From Scybalocola_A sp900557175 (GTDB lineage Bacteria; Bacillota; Clostridia; Lachnospirales; Lachnospiraceae): a stretch of 54,033 nucleotides of DNA. The translations under genes and the position numbers were made by a program. Positions 8,501 to 16,393 of the stretch are shown here, piece after piece; position 1 is the first letter of the stretch, and each line of letters begins with the position of its first letter. Where the stretch lies: the NCBI GenBank assembly GCA_937890745.1, contig CALADH010000038.1:1-54033 (forward strand). The letters run 5' to 3'. The notes below the pieces were generated by a model, which made no database searches, was not told the DNA's origin, and saw only the letters and a list, made by a program, of their open reading frames with translations.

Positions 8501-8764
8501 TTGGCTAATATTAAATCAGCAAAGAAAAGAATTTTAGTAAACCAGACAAAGGCAGCAAGAAACAAAGCTATCCGTTCAAGCGTTAAGACTGCAGTAAAGA
8601 AAGTAGACGCAGCAATCGCAGCTAAGGATGTTGAAGCAGCTAAGACAGCTTTATTAAACGCTACAAGCATTATCGATAAGGCTACAAAAAAAGGTGTATA
8701 CCACAAAAATACAGCTTCAAGAAAAATCAGCCGCTTAAACTTAGCAGTAAACAAACTTGCTTAA
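8501..8764 (+). CDS. rpsT: 30S ribosomal protein S20
   Basis: 87 residues: ANIKSAKKRILVNQ at the start, then a basic helical body ending in RLNLAVNKLA. S20 binds 16S rRNA early in 30S assembly. The start is the TTG at 8501, because GGAGGTG lies 8 nt upstream and all S20 proteins begin MANIKSAKKR. An in-frame ATG at 8474 would add nine foreign residues and translate through the SD. It is a single-gene unit with its own promoter and terminator. Confidence 0.96.
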   Translation: MANIKSAKKRILVNQTKAARNKAIRSSVKTAVKKVDAAIAAKDVEAAKTALLNATSIIDKATKKGVYHKNTASRKISRLNLAVNKLA

Positions 8765-8779
8765 TAATATATGAATACA

Positions 8780-8822
8780 AAAAATCCCATGTGAACAACC
8801 CTCAATCACATGGGATTTTTTT
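8780..8822 (+). terminator. rpsT terminator
   Basis: AAAAATCCCATGTGA pairs with TCACATGGGATTTTT, followed by more T. It starts about 15 bp after the stop codon. Confidence 0.9.
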
Positions 8823-8846
8823 ATATCTTATAGTTTATCAACACAA

Positions 8847-9088
8847 CATATTGGAAACTGTACTGTTGATATTTTACGTGCAAGGGCATCCATATCATTT
8901 CTAGTGACACGCTACAAATTTCTATGAGCGCCGCGCGCTTATAGACGGCATTCGCCAAAACTCGCTTCGCTCAGACACAGGCTCGGTGCCGTCACTAGCG
9001 CAGCGCTCATCACGAAATTCTTGCTATCGTCACTGCAAAATGATATGGATACCCTTACACGGATATATAGCCCAAAAGTTTCCATATG
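8847..9088. repeat. Long imperfect palindrome, copy 1 of a MITE-like repeat
   Basis: A 242-bp region folds on itself almost end to end. CATATTGGAAACT (8847-8859) pairs with AGTTTCCATATG (9077-9088). The 23-nt arms at 8878-8900 and 9038-9060 match at 21 positions. AGTGAC (8903-8908) pairs with GTCACT (9029-9034). The tip around 8955-8985 contains CGCTTCGCT. No credible coding sequence lies inside. It fills the left half of the 638-bp gap between rpsT and purB and is related to the palindrome at 9180-9388. Confidence 0.75.
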
Positions 9089-9179
9089 CTATGCGACTTT
9101 TAGAAAATGACATACAGATATCTTCTGCACATATGGACAGTAGTATAGTATCTACCGTCTTATACTTGTAAGTACCGTC

Positions 9180-9388
9180 TGTGTGTTGTAGTTTGGCGGC
9201 AGAGGATGTCACAATTTTGCAGTGACGATAGCAAAGTTTCCGTCATGAGAGCTGTGCTAACGTTGGCACAAAGCGCTCCAGCGAAGCGAATTTGCGCGAC
9301 TGCCCATAATAAGCGCACGGCTCGAATAGGAAACGTCAGCGTGTCACAAAAAATTCATGACATCCCCGGACGCGCAAGTACAAACACA
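9180..9388. repeat. Long imperfect palindrome, copy 2 of the same repeat
   Basis: Outer arms TGTGTGTTGTAGTTT (from 9180) and the reverse complement of 9374-9388 pair, followed by GAGGATGTCAC against GACATCCCC and AGTGACGATAGC against the CAGCGTGTCAC arm near 9337-9347. The tip has AGCGAAGCG. The arms align with copy 1: GTGAC, GAGC, GCGCTTAT, CGCTTCGCT and TTGCTATCGTCACTGCAAAA recur in the same order. The two palindromes are separated by about 90 bp. Confidence 0.72.
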
Positions 9389-9402
9389 TTGACAAACCTC
9401 AA

Positions 9403-10836
9403 TTAAACATTTATCTCCGCCCGCATTCCGAGGACGTCTTTATTGTTTTCAAGTATCGGCGCAATATCGTTTTTGAGGAATTCCTCCACCTGCTGCGGTG
9501 CGCGTCCGACAAAGTTTTCAGGCTTCATAATGGCCTGAAGCTGTTCCATTGTCATATTAAAGGCCGGATCATTAGCAATGCGCTCAAGCAAATCATTTTT
9601 CTTACCCTCAACCTTGACCATACGTCCGGCTTCCATAGAGTGAACGCGGATGCGTTCATGAAGCTCCTGTCTGTCGCCGCCGGCTTTGACAGCATCCATC
9701 ATAATATTTTCCGTTGCCATAAACGGAAGCTCGCTCATAAGGCGCTGTTCAATAACCTTCGGATAAACAACAAGGCCGTCCACAACATTCATATATAAAT
9801 CCAAAATACCGTCGATGGCAAGGAAGCCCTCCGGCACGCTTAAACGCTTATTTGCCGAATCATCCAGCGTTCTCTCAAACCACTGATTTGCCGCTGTCAT
9901 CGCCGTGTTCATCACATCTGACATCACATATCTTGAAAGAGAGGCAATACGCTCGCTTCTCATCGGATTGCGCTTGTAGGCCATCGCCGACGAACCAATC
10001 TGATTTTTCTCAAACGGCTCCTCGATTTCCTTCAAGTGCTGTAAAAGACGGATATCGTTTGAGAATTTGTGCGCGCTCTGTGCAATACCCGCGAGCACGT
10101 TCAAAACTCTCGAATCAAGTTTCCTTGAATATGTCTGTCCCGATACAGGGAAGCACGCCTCAAATCCCATTTTCTTTGCAATGCGTCTGTCAGCTTCCTT
10201 ACATTTTTCATGGTCACCGTCAAACAGTTCTAAAAAGCTTGCCTGTGTTCCGGTTGTTCCTTTTGAGCCGAGAAGTTTTAACTGGGAAATGATATGATCA
10301 ATATCTTCTAAATCCATTGTCAGCTCTAAAAGCCACAGTGTGGCACGTTTTCCGACCGTTGTCGGCTGCGCCGGCTGAAAATGCGTAAATGCCAGTGTCG
10401 GCAGATTTTTATACTGATCGGCAAACTTTGCAAGCTCCGCAATAACATTAATCAGTTTTTTGCGGACAAGATAAAGTGCCTCGCGCATAATAATCACATC
10501 TGTATTATCGCCCACATAGCAGGATGTCGCCCCAAGATGGATAATGCCCTTTGCATTCGGGCACTGCTGGCCGTAGGCATAAACGTGCGACATCACATCA
10601 TGACGCACAAGTGCCTCGCGGGCTTTAGCCACATCATAATTAATGTCATCTTTTGCTGCTTTTAATTCTTCAATCTGTTCGTCTGTAATATCAAGTCCGA
10701 GTTCTTTTTCTGTTTCCGCAAGGGCAATCCAAAGACGGCGCCATGTTTTAAATTTCATATCCGGTGAAAAAATGTACTGCATTTCACGGCTGGCGTATCT
10801 TTCTGATAAAGGGCTTTCATATCTATCGTAGGTCAT
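9403..10836 (-). CDS. purB: Adenylosuccinate lyase
   Basis: 477 residues. It cleaves SAICAR to AICAR plus fumarate and adenylosuccinate to AMP plus fumarate, so it acts twice in purine synthesis. The fumarase/aspartase signature GSSAMAYKRNPMRSE is near residue 285, and the THFQPAQPTTVGKR segment lies near 155. It is the last gene of purC-purF-purB, 18 bp after purF. SD TGGAGG. PurA (26422-27702), which makes one of its substrates, lies in the same window but in a separate unit. Confidence 0.95.
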   Translation of the reverse strand: MTYDRYESPLSERYASREMQYIFSPDMKFKTWRRLWIALAETEKELGLDITDEQIEELKAAKDDINYDVAKAREALVRHDVMSHVYAYGQQCPNAKGIIHLGATSCYVGDNTDVIIMREALYLVRKKLINVIAELAKFADQYKNLPTLAFTHFQPAQPTTVGKRATLWLLELTMDLEDIDHIISQLKLLGSKGTTGTQASFLELFDGDHEKCKEADRRIAKKMGFEACFPVSGQTYSRKLDSRVLNVLAGIAQSAHKFSNDIRLLQHLKEIEEPFEKNQIGSSAMAYKRNPMRSERIASLSRYVMSDVMNTAMTAANQWFERTLDDSANKRLSVPEGFLAIDGILDLYMNVVDGLVVYPKVIEQRLMSELPFMATENIMMDAVKAGGDRQELHERIRVHSMEAGRMVKVEGKKNDLLERIANDPAFNMTMEQLQAIMKPENFVGRAPQQVEEFLKNDIAPILENNKDVLGMRAEINV

Positions 10837-10854
10837 TTAATTTTCCTCCAAAAT

Positions 10855-12279
10855 TTATGCTTCAAAATCGCCGCGTATATCTCTTGTCGGCGGTGCAACA
10901 GGATAATCTCCCGTAAAACAAGCGTCACAATAATCGATGCCGTCCACCATTTCTCCGAGACGTGTCACATCAAGATAACCTAGAGAATCTGCGCCGAGCA
11001 TCTCTCCGATTTCCTCAATCGTATACTGATTTGCAATCAGCTGGTCACATGACGGAATATCTGTGCCGAAATAGCATGGGAACTTAAACGGCGGCGAACT
11101 GATACGCACATGAACCTCCGTCGCACCGGCATCTTTAAGCATTTTGACAATACGTCCGCTCGTTGTGCCGCGCACAATGGAATCGTCAATCATGACAATC
11201 CGTTTGCCTTTCACGACGTCTTTTAATACATTCAGCTTTATACGCACGCTCTGCTCGCGCATACTCTGCTTCGGCTTAATAAATGTACGTCCGACATAAT
11301 TATTTTTAACAAAGGCACGTCCATAAGGGATACCCGATTCAAGCGCATAGCCCATCGCAGCGTCATTGCCGGATTCCGGTACACCGACGACAAGGTCTGC
11401 CTCCACCGGATGTGTCTGTGCCAAAATACGTCCAGCCATAATTCTCGAATTAAATACGGAAACACCGTCAATCGTACTGTCCGGCCTTGCAAAATAAATA
11501 TATTCGAAAATACACCGTGCCGGCTTTTTATGGCAGTACATCGTGTTTGATGCAATACCGTTTTCTGTAATCGTAATAATCTCTCCCGGAAGTACATCCC
11601 GGACAAAAGAAGCCCCGACAGCATCAAGGGCGCATGTTTCTGAGGCAACGACATAAGTATGATCCTTTTTGCCAATGCAAAGCGGCTTAAAGCCGTAAGG
11701 ATCTCTTGCACAAGTCAGCTTTCTCGGACTCATCACAAGCAGTGAATAAGCACCGCTTATAAACTTCATCGCCTTTGCGACAGCCTCCTCAACACTCTTT
11801 GACGTTACGCGCTCTCTTGCCACAAGGTAGGCAATGACCTCTGAATCAATGGTTGTCTGAAAAATAGCGCCGTTTTTCTCAAGTTCTTCCCTCAAATCAA
11901 CCGCATTGACCAAATTTCCGTTATGTGCAATAGCAAGCGTACCTTTAACATACTTTGTGACTAAAGGCTGGGCATTGGCACGGACACTGCTTCCTGCCGT
12001 CGAATAGCGCACATGACCGATGGCAATATCACCGTGAAGCTTATCGAGATTTTCCTCTGTAAAAACCTCATTGACAAGACCCATATTTTTATAATAGCGG
12101 ATGTCCCTATTCTCACTGACAGCAATGCCGCAGCTTTCCTGTCCTCTGTGCTGCAGGGCAAATAAACCATAATAAACGAGACCGGCGACGTCCTCGCCGT
12201 CTACATTGTAGACACCGAAAACGCCGCATTCCTCGTGAAGCTCATCATAAATTGTATGCTCTCCAAACTGTTTTTCCAT
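10855..12279 (-). CDS. purF: Amidophosphoribosyltransferase (first committed purine step)
   Basis: 474 residues. It makes phosphoribosylamine from PRPP and glutamine. A 17-residue propeptide precedes the catalytic Cys of CGVFGVYN, as in Bacillus-type enzymes. The PRPP-binding motif VIMIDDSIVRGTTSGR lies near residue 345. Cysteines that fit 4Fe-4S ligation are in PARCIFEY, in FPCYFG and in YCDAC near the C-terminus, suggesting the oxygen-sensitive type. It lies between purC and purB in one operon. Confidence 0.95.
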   Translation of the reverse strand: MEKQFGEHTIYDELHEECGVFGVYNVDGEDVAGLVYYGLFALQHRGQESCGIAVSENRDIRYYKNMGLVNEVFTEENLDKLHGDIAIGHVRYSTAGSSVRANAQPLVTKYVKGTLAIAHNGNLVNAVDLREELEKNGAIFQTTIDSEVIAYLVARERVTSKSVEEAVAKAMKFISGAYSLLVMSPRKLTCARDPYGFKPLCIGKKDHTYVVASETCALDAVGASFVRDVLPGEIITITENGIASNTMYCHKKPARCIFEYIYFARPDSTIDGVSVFNSRIMAGRILAQTHPVEADLVVGVPESGNDAAMGYALESGIPYGRAFVKNNYVGRTFIKPKQSMREQSVRIKLNVLKDVVKGKRIVMIDDSIVRGTTSGRIVKMLKDAGATEVHVRISSPPFKFPCYFGTDIPSCDQLIANQYTIEEIGEMLGADSLGYLDVTRLGEMVDGIDYCDACFTGDYPVAPPTRDIRGDFEA

Positions 12280-12303
12280 AATCTGACCTTTCTTTATAGA
12301 CTA

Positions 12304-12352
12304 GATTAGGGTGCCAGAACACCCTAATCCTAATTACACGAATGATTCCGTG
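12304..12352 (-). other. Paired hairpins between purC and purF
   Basis: GATTAGGGTG (12304-12313) pairs perfectly with CACCCTAATC (12320-12329); ACACG and CGTGT (12336-12352) form a second small stem. Neither is followed by a U tract on the minus strand. They may stabilise or separate the purC and purF messages. Confidence 0.5.
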
Positions 12353-12366
12353 TGCTGTCTTTCGGA

Positions 12367-13071
12367 TTATAATCCAAGTCTTGATGAAACTTCTTCGTAA
12401 GCTTCCTCGACATTGCCCATGTCACGTCTGAAACGGTCTTTGTCGAGCTTTTCATGTGTATTCACATCCCAAAAACGACATGTGTCCGGTGAAATTTCAT
12501 CAGCTAAAATAATCTCTCCTTTATAACGGCCAAACTCAAGCTTGAAGTCAATTAAATCAATATCTTTTGTAAGGAAATAGTCTTTCATAATCTCATTGAT
12601 TTTGAAAGCATACTCTGTAATTTTGTCGATTTCCTCTCTTGTTGCCGCACCGATGGCAATTGCAAAATAGTCGTTAATCATCGGATCGCCAAGGTCATCA
12701 TCTTTGTAGCTGAACTCTAATGTCGGCGCTAAAAGCTTAAAGCCTTCCTCAATACCGAGACGTTTTGAAAAACTGCCCGCTGCCACATTTCTTACAATAA
12801 CCTCAAGCGGTACAATCTCAACCTTCTTTACAGCCGTCTCTCTATCACTTAACTCTTTGACATAGTGTGTCGGAATTCCGGCTTTTTCAAGCATCTGAAA
12901 CATAAAGTTTGTCATTCTGTTATTAATGGCGCCTTTACCTGTAATTGTGCCCTTTTTAATGCCGTTAAAAGCAGTTGCGTCGTCTTTATAATCAACAATT
13001 AACACATCCGGATCTTCTGTTGTATAAACCTTTTTTGCTTTGCCTTCATATAATAATTCCAACTTTTCCAT
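12367..13071 (-). CDS. purC: SAICAR synthase
   Basis: About 234 residues. It joins aspartate to CAIR with ATP. Family landmarks are LLYEGKAKKVY at the N-terminus, FNGIKKGTITGKG near 40, EVIVRNVAAGS near 93 and the C-terminal DEISPDTCRFWD. The start was chosen at the ATG giving MEKLELLYEG because the AAGGA SD lies 11 nt upstream; the ATG four codons earlier (13083) abuts the SD. First gene of purC-purF-purB. Confidence 0.93.
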   Translation of the reverse strand: MEKLELLYEGKAKKVYTTEDPDVLIVDYKDDATAFNGIKKGTITGKGAINNRMTNFMFQMLEKAGIPTHYVKELSDRETAVKKVEIVPLEVIVRNVAAGSFSKRLGIEEGFKLLAPTLEFSYKDDDLGDPMINDYFAIAIGAATREEIDKITEYAFKINEIMKDYFLTKDIDLIDFKLEFGRYKGEIILADEISPDTCRFWDVNTHEKLDKDRFRRDMGNVEEAYEEVSSRLGL

Positions 13072-13140
13072 GTTTTCATCCATCCTTATCTTTGAAATAT
13101 TATTAGTAGTGCTTATGGGATACTCTCTTTCCCTGTTACG

Positions 13141-13169
13141 TTTTAATTTTACAACAAGTCTTTTGTCAA
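13141..13169 (-). promoter_or_regulatory. Likely purC operon promoter
   Basis: Minus strand TTGACA (13164-13169), 17 bp, TTAAAA (13141-13146). A perfect 10-bp palindrome, ACCTTAAGGT, lies just upstream near 13183-13192 and could be an operator. No PurR-type box could be confirmed by eye. Confidence 0.5.
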
Positions 13170-13236
13170 ATCAATAGTAAACCTTAAGGTGTCTTATTAA
13201 TTGTCTTTCGGCATTTATATTAGCTAAACTTATAAT

Positions 13237-13412
13237 AGCGTCAGTGAACAAGGGGGCAACACGCCTCACGCCATGTAATTTCGCCTATTTTCTGCGTTAT
13301 CCTCAGTCGGCGTATGTCCAGTACGCCTCCATTGTCTGCCTTGAAAATAGGCGAAATTCCGATGGCTGAGGTCGGACATTTCTGACCGTGTTGTCCACTG
13401 TTCACTGACGCT
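13237..13412. repeat. 176-bp palindromic repeat element, second family
   Basis: Three nested perfect stems share one centre: AGCGTCAGTGAACA (13237-13250) with 13399-13412, 14 bp; AATTTCGCCTATTTTC (13277-13292) with 13343-13358, 16 bp; GGCGTA (13309-13314) with TACGCC (13322-13327) around a 7-nt loop. It sits between the divergent purC and 13521 genes. A 73-codon frame crossing it on the minus strand is probably not a gene. This is a MITE-like or REP-like element unrelated in sequence to the 8.8-9.4 kb palindromes. Confidence 0.8.
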
Positions 13413-13456
13413 AGTATCATTTTATATTTTTTTAATAAAATAGTGCGCCGCTTTCT

Positions 13457-13485
13457 TTGCATACAGCTGTTAAATATGTTACACT
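13457..13485 (+). promoter_or_regulatory. Promoter of the 13521 gene
   Basis: TTGCAT (13457-13462), 17 bp, TACACT (13480-13485); the SD AAAGGA follows about 10 nt before the ATG. Confidence 0.55.
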
Positions 13486-13520
13486 TTTTACAGCAAATTT
13501 AAAGAAAAGGACCGTATTTT

Positions 13521-14240
13521 ATGAAAGAAAAATTCAAACAGGAAATTGAAAAACTAAAGAAAATGAATTTCAAACAAAAACTGCAATATATTTGGGAATA
13601 TTATAAGGTCGCTATTCTTATTTTTCTTTTTGCAGCCGTCTTAATCGTTATGTTTATACGCAACGCCTCAAACAATAATCCCGATGCCGTTCACATTGCC
13701 ATGTGTGATATGCTTCCGACCGGCGTTCTCAGCAACGGCGATGATGAAATACTCGCAGAAGAAAAAATTAATGAGCATTTTGTTGCTTACGCAGGCATCG
13801 AAAAACCTAAAAAGCTGCCGTTAAGCATTGATACCTCCTACAGCCTCAATATGACCGACGACTATATGTCAACAATGATGCATCAAAAGCTCGTCGCAGC
13901 GCTTGGCGCTCAGATGATTGATATCATGATTGGCACCAAAAACGGTATGGAAGATTACGGCAAAATGAATGCCTTTCTTGATGTCCGTGAATATCTGCCC
14001 GAAGAAACTGTCTCTGACCTTGAAAAAAAAGGACTTATATGCAAAGCAACCGTAACGCCGGAAGAAGACGACGGGCTTGAACCTTATGAAGTCTATTATG
14101 GCATCAAAGCCGATGATATGACCGTGCTCACCGATTCCGGATACGTTACCGACGGCTGCGTCGTCGCCCTCACCGGAAATCCCGAAAAACTTGAACAGGC
14201 AGTCAAAGTCATTGAAATGCTCCTTGACTGCCTGCCGTAA
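13521..14240 (+). CDS. Membrane-anchored protein of unknown function
   Basis: 239 residues. A basic, Lys-rich N-terminus (1-25) precedes a single transmembrane segment (about 30-47), and the remaining 190 residues should lie outside the cell. The outer domain is acidic, with SIDTSYSLNMTDDYMSTMM near 95 and a LEPYEVYYGIKADD stretch near 190. I do not recognise a named family. Similar proteins sit near DUF624 genes in related genomes as far as I recall. Here the DUF624 gene follows convergently. The acidic outer domain might bind a cation or another envelope component, but no motif shows it. Confidence 0.75.
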   Translation: MKEKFKQEIEKLKKMNFKQKLQYIWEYYKVAILIFLFAAVLIVMFIRNASNNNPDAVHIAMCDMLPTGVLSNGDDEILAEEKINEHFVAYAGIEKPKKLPLSIDTSYSLNMTDDYMSTMMHQKLVAALGAQMIDIMIGTKNGMEDYGKMNAFLDVREYLPEETVSDLEKKGLICKATVTPEEDDGLEPYEVYYGIKADDMTVLTDSGYVTDGCVVALTGNPEKLEQAVKVIEMLLDCLP

Positions 14241-14338
14241 CCCCCCTCTGGTGGTTTTCCCTTCATAGCTTTGACACATAAAAAAAGCCAGCATCGCATA
14301 TGTTTTGTGCATTGGCAAATTTCTGCAATAATAAAACT

Positions 14339-14396
14339 CCCTCTGTAAGTTTTGCTCAGCGTGCATTGTTAGCACGCCTGCAAAACTTACAGAGGG
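14339..14396. terminator. Very strong two-tier bidirectional terminator
   Basis: A 17-bp perfect stem (14339-14355 with 14380-14396), then an inner GCGTGC / GCACGC hairpin (14359-14377), flanked by A-rich and T-rich tracts. It separates two convergent genes. The inner hairpin matches that of 4046-4064, with a 7-nt loop beginning ATT in both. Confidence 0.88.
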
Positions 14397-14404
14397 GTTT
14401 TAAT

Positions 14405-15073
14405 TTAGCTAATGTAATCTTTATTCGTCCCATTTAGTTTTTCTTCTTTTGCAATATCTTCCGCAGACATATATTTTTTGAAAATGCGCTCTATAACAAA
14501 TGTTGCAAGCAGCGCATCAATGCCCGGTACGATAAAAATTGTAAGCGGCGGTATGAGATAAATAAAAAATCCCGATACAGCTGTAATCACAACAAGAAGC
14601 AATGTCCATAAGATATGACGTGTCGCCATATACATGCAATTTTTCACAATATTTTTCAGTCCAATTTCAAAGCGGGCTATATAAGGAAAAACGTACATGG
14701 CAAGCATAATCAGCAGGAAAAACATTGCATAGAAAAATGCTTTTGCAATTGTCTCCATCAATGTCCCTTCACCGACAATGATTCCGATCAGGCGGATATC
14801 CGCATATAATACAAGCCCGATGGCCGCAAATATAAGCCATATAATCGTGGACTGCTTAAATGAAGATTTAAAGCAGCCCCAAAACTCTCTAAAAACATAA
14901 CCTCTGCTGTGACGCAGCACTTTATTTGCAGTATAGTAAGCCGCCGTACATGAGGCGCCTATTGTCACAAGCGGGATTGAGAAAACAACCCACAGTACAC
15001 TCAAAAAAAGACAATCCACAAATTTATTAATCGCCGTAAACAAAGGGCCGTCATAATTAAAAAAATGTCCCAT
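14405..15073 (-). CDS. DUF624 / YesL family membrane protein
   Basis: 222 residues with about five or six transmembrane segments. The N-terminal FVDCLFLSVLWVVFSIPLVTIGAS pattern and the following TAAYYTANKVLRHSRGYVFREFW are typical of YesL/DUF624 proteins, which are often found near carbohydrate uptake genes in Firmicutes. Biochemical role unknown. It lies 11 bp after the M23 peptidase gene on the same strand, so the two are probably co-transcribed. Confidence 0.82.
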   Translation of the reverse strand: MGHFFNYDGPLFTAINKFVDCLFLSVLWVVFSIPLVTIGASCTAAYYTANKVLRHSRGYVFREFWGCFKSSFKQSTIIWLIFAAIGLVLYADIRLIGIIVGEGTLMETIAKAFFYAMFFLLIMLAMYVFPYIARFEIGLKNIVKNCMYMATRHILWTLLLVVITAVSGFFIYLIPPLTIFIVPGIDALLATFVIERIFKKYMSAEDIAKEEKLNGTNKDYIS

Positions 15074-15084
15074 TGCTTATACTC

Positions 15085-16275
15085 CTATAGATAACCCATC
15101 GGATCTACCGGCACACCATTTACCCATACTTCAAAATGAAGATGCGGTCCTGTTGAATAGCCTGTACTTCCGACAGCTGCAATCGTCTGGCCTTTGCTTA
15201 CCTTCTGTCCTGTTTTTGCATACACTGCAGAACAGTGCTGATATAATGTACTCATTCCGTTACTATGTGTAATAATGATGTAATTACCTCTTGCAACCTG
15301 CCATCCGGCAGCTGCAACTACACCGCCGTCAGCCGCAAAAATCGGTGTTCCTGCACCGGCACCAATATCAATACCTTTATGATTTGTCGAACCGACGCCG
15401 CCCGGTGAATTACGTCCGCCGAAACCGCTTGTAACCCATCTGCTTGTGGAAGGCCACATAAAGCTTCCTGTTGTAGAACCGGAACCCGGTGTAAAATTAC
15501 CGCTGCCGCCTGAACCCTGATTCTGCTCCTTTTGGGCTTCTTCTTCAGCTTTCTGAATTGCTGCAAGTAATTCCTGTGTATCATCAATTGCACCGGCAAT
15601 ATCATGAATTTCACCGGACGCATCATCAATATCGACGCCAATTGTCTCAAGTTCTGCTTTCTTATCATTAAGGATTGTATCTAATGCCGCCTTTTTAGCT
15701 TCCTGCTCGGTCTTCTTTGCTTCCTCATCAGCCTTCTGGGCCTGAAGCTGTTCTTCATATATCTTAATTCTATCCACAGCATCCTTTAATTTCGTCAGTA
15801 ATTCTTCATCATACTGGGAAATCTTAGCCATATATTCACTTGAATTTAAAAGTGTTGAAACATCACTTGAATTCATCACAATTTCCATCAGTGATGTGTC
15901 CCCCTGCTCGTACATCTGGCGAATACGGACTTTCAGTGCTGCATACTGCGTGTCAGCATCCTCCTGTGCCTGCTTAAGATTAGCCTCTGTTTCTGCAATC
16001 TGCGCCTCAATCTCTGTCAGACGTTCCTCAATATCTGCAAGCTCAGTAACAACAGTCTGCTGTTCCGCATCAAGCTCCTGTATATAGGCCTCTGTATCCT
16101 CCTTCGCCTTCTTAAGCTCGTCCAGTCTTGACTGAAGTTCTGCCTGCTCCTGCTGGAGCTGGGAAAGTTCATTCTGTGCTTCCTGCTTTGTCTTTGCCTG
16201 TGCAGGGAGTACCGCTGAAAATGAAATTGCTAAAGCCATAACGATTGTTCCGAACTTTAAAAATCTTTTATTCAT
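15085..16275 (-). CDS. Secreted M23 peptidase with long coiled coil (EnvC-like)
   Basis: 396 residues. A signal peptide (1-27, ending AQA) is followed by a long coiled coil (about 30-250) rich in Glu, Gln and Ala, a Gly/Ser linker near 255-272, and a C-terminal LytM/M23 domain. Zinc and catalytic residues are visible in NHKGIDIG and HLHFEVWVNG, with TLYQH between. Such proteins cleave peptide cross-links in peptidoglycan or activate amidases during growth and division. It is first in a probable two-gene unit with the DUF624 gene. SD about 10 nt before the ATG. Confidence 0.9.
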   Translation of the reverse strand: MNKRFLKFGTIVMALAISFSAVLPAQAKTKQEAQNELSQLQQEQAELQSRLDELKKAKEDTEAYIQELDAEQQTVVTELADIEERLTEIEAQIAETEANLKQAQEDADTQYAALKVRIRQMYEQGDTSLMEIVMNSSDVSTLLNSSEYMAKISQYDEELLTKLKDAVDRIKIYEEQLQAQKADEEAKKTEQEAKKAALDTILNDKKAELETIGVDIDDASGEIHDIAGAIDDTQELLAAIQKAEEEAQKEQNQGSGGSGNFTPGSGSTTGSFMWPSTSRWVTSGFGGRNSPGGVGSTNHKGIDIGAGAGTPIFAADGGVVAAAGWQVARGNYIIITHSNGMSTLYQHCSAVYAKTGQKVSKGQTIAAVGSTGYSTGPHLHFEVWVNGVPVDPMGYL

Positions 16276-16393
16276 AAAAAATAAATACCCCTTTCCGTTT
16301 TACCAAAATGATTATAGCATAGAAAGGGGTAAATGTATACAAGTATTTAATAATTTCTTAACATTTTCACATATTTTATAATTTATTTATAAC

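Noticed and set aside
8986..9212. Two roughly 60-codon frames, one on each strand, between rpsT and purB
   Set aside because: They lie in and between the two palindromes, lack Shine-Dalgarno sequences and resemble no protein.
8847..9388. Known large RNA such as tmRNA, RNase P RNA or 6S RNA
   Set aside because: No tmRNA tag or tRNA-like end, no RNase P core sequence, and two separate end-to-end hairpins do not fit the single-bubble 6S shape.
12304..12329. Terminator between purC and purF
   Set aside because: The stem is good but no U tract follows on the minus strand, and purF has no separate promoter that I can see.
13241..13462. 73-codon minus-strand frame over the 13.2-13.4 kb palindrome
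   Set aside because: It follows the palindrome arms, has no Shine-Dalgarno sequence and no protein-like composition; the repeat explains it.
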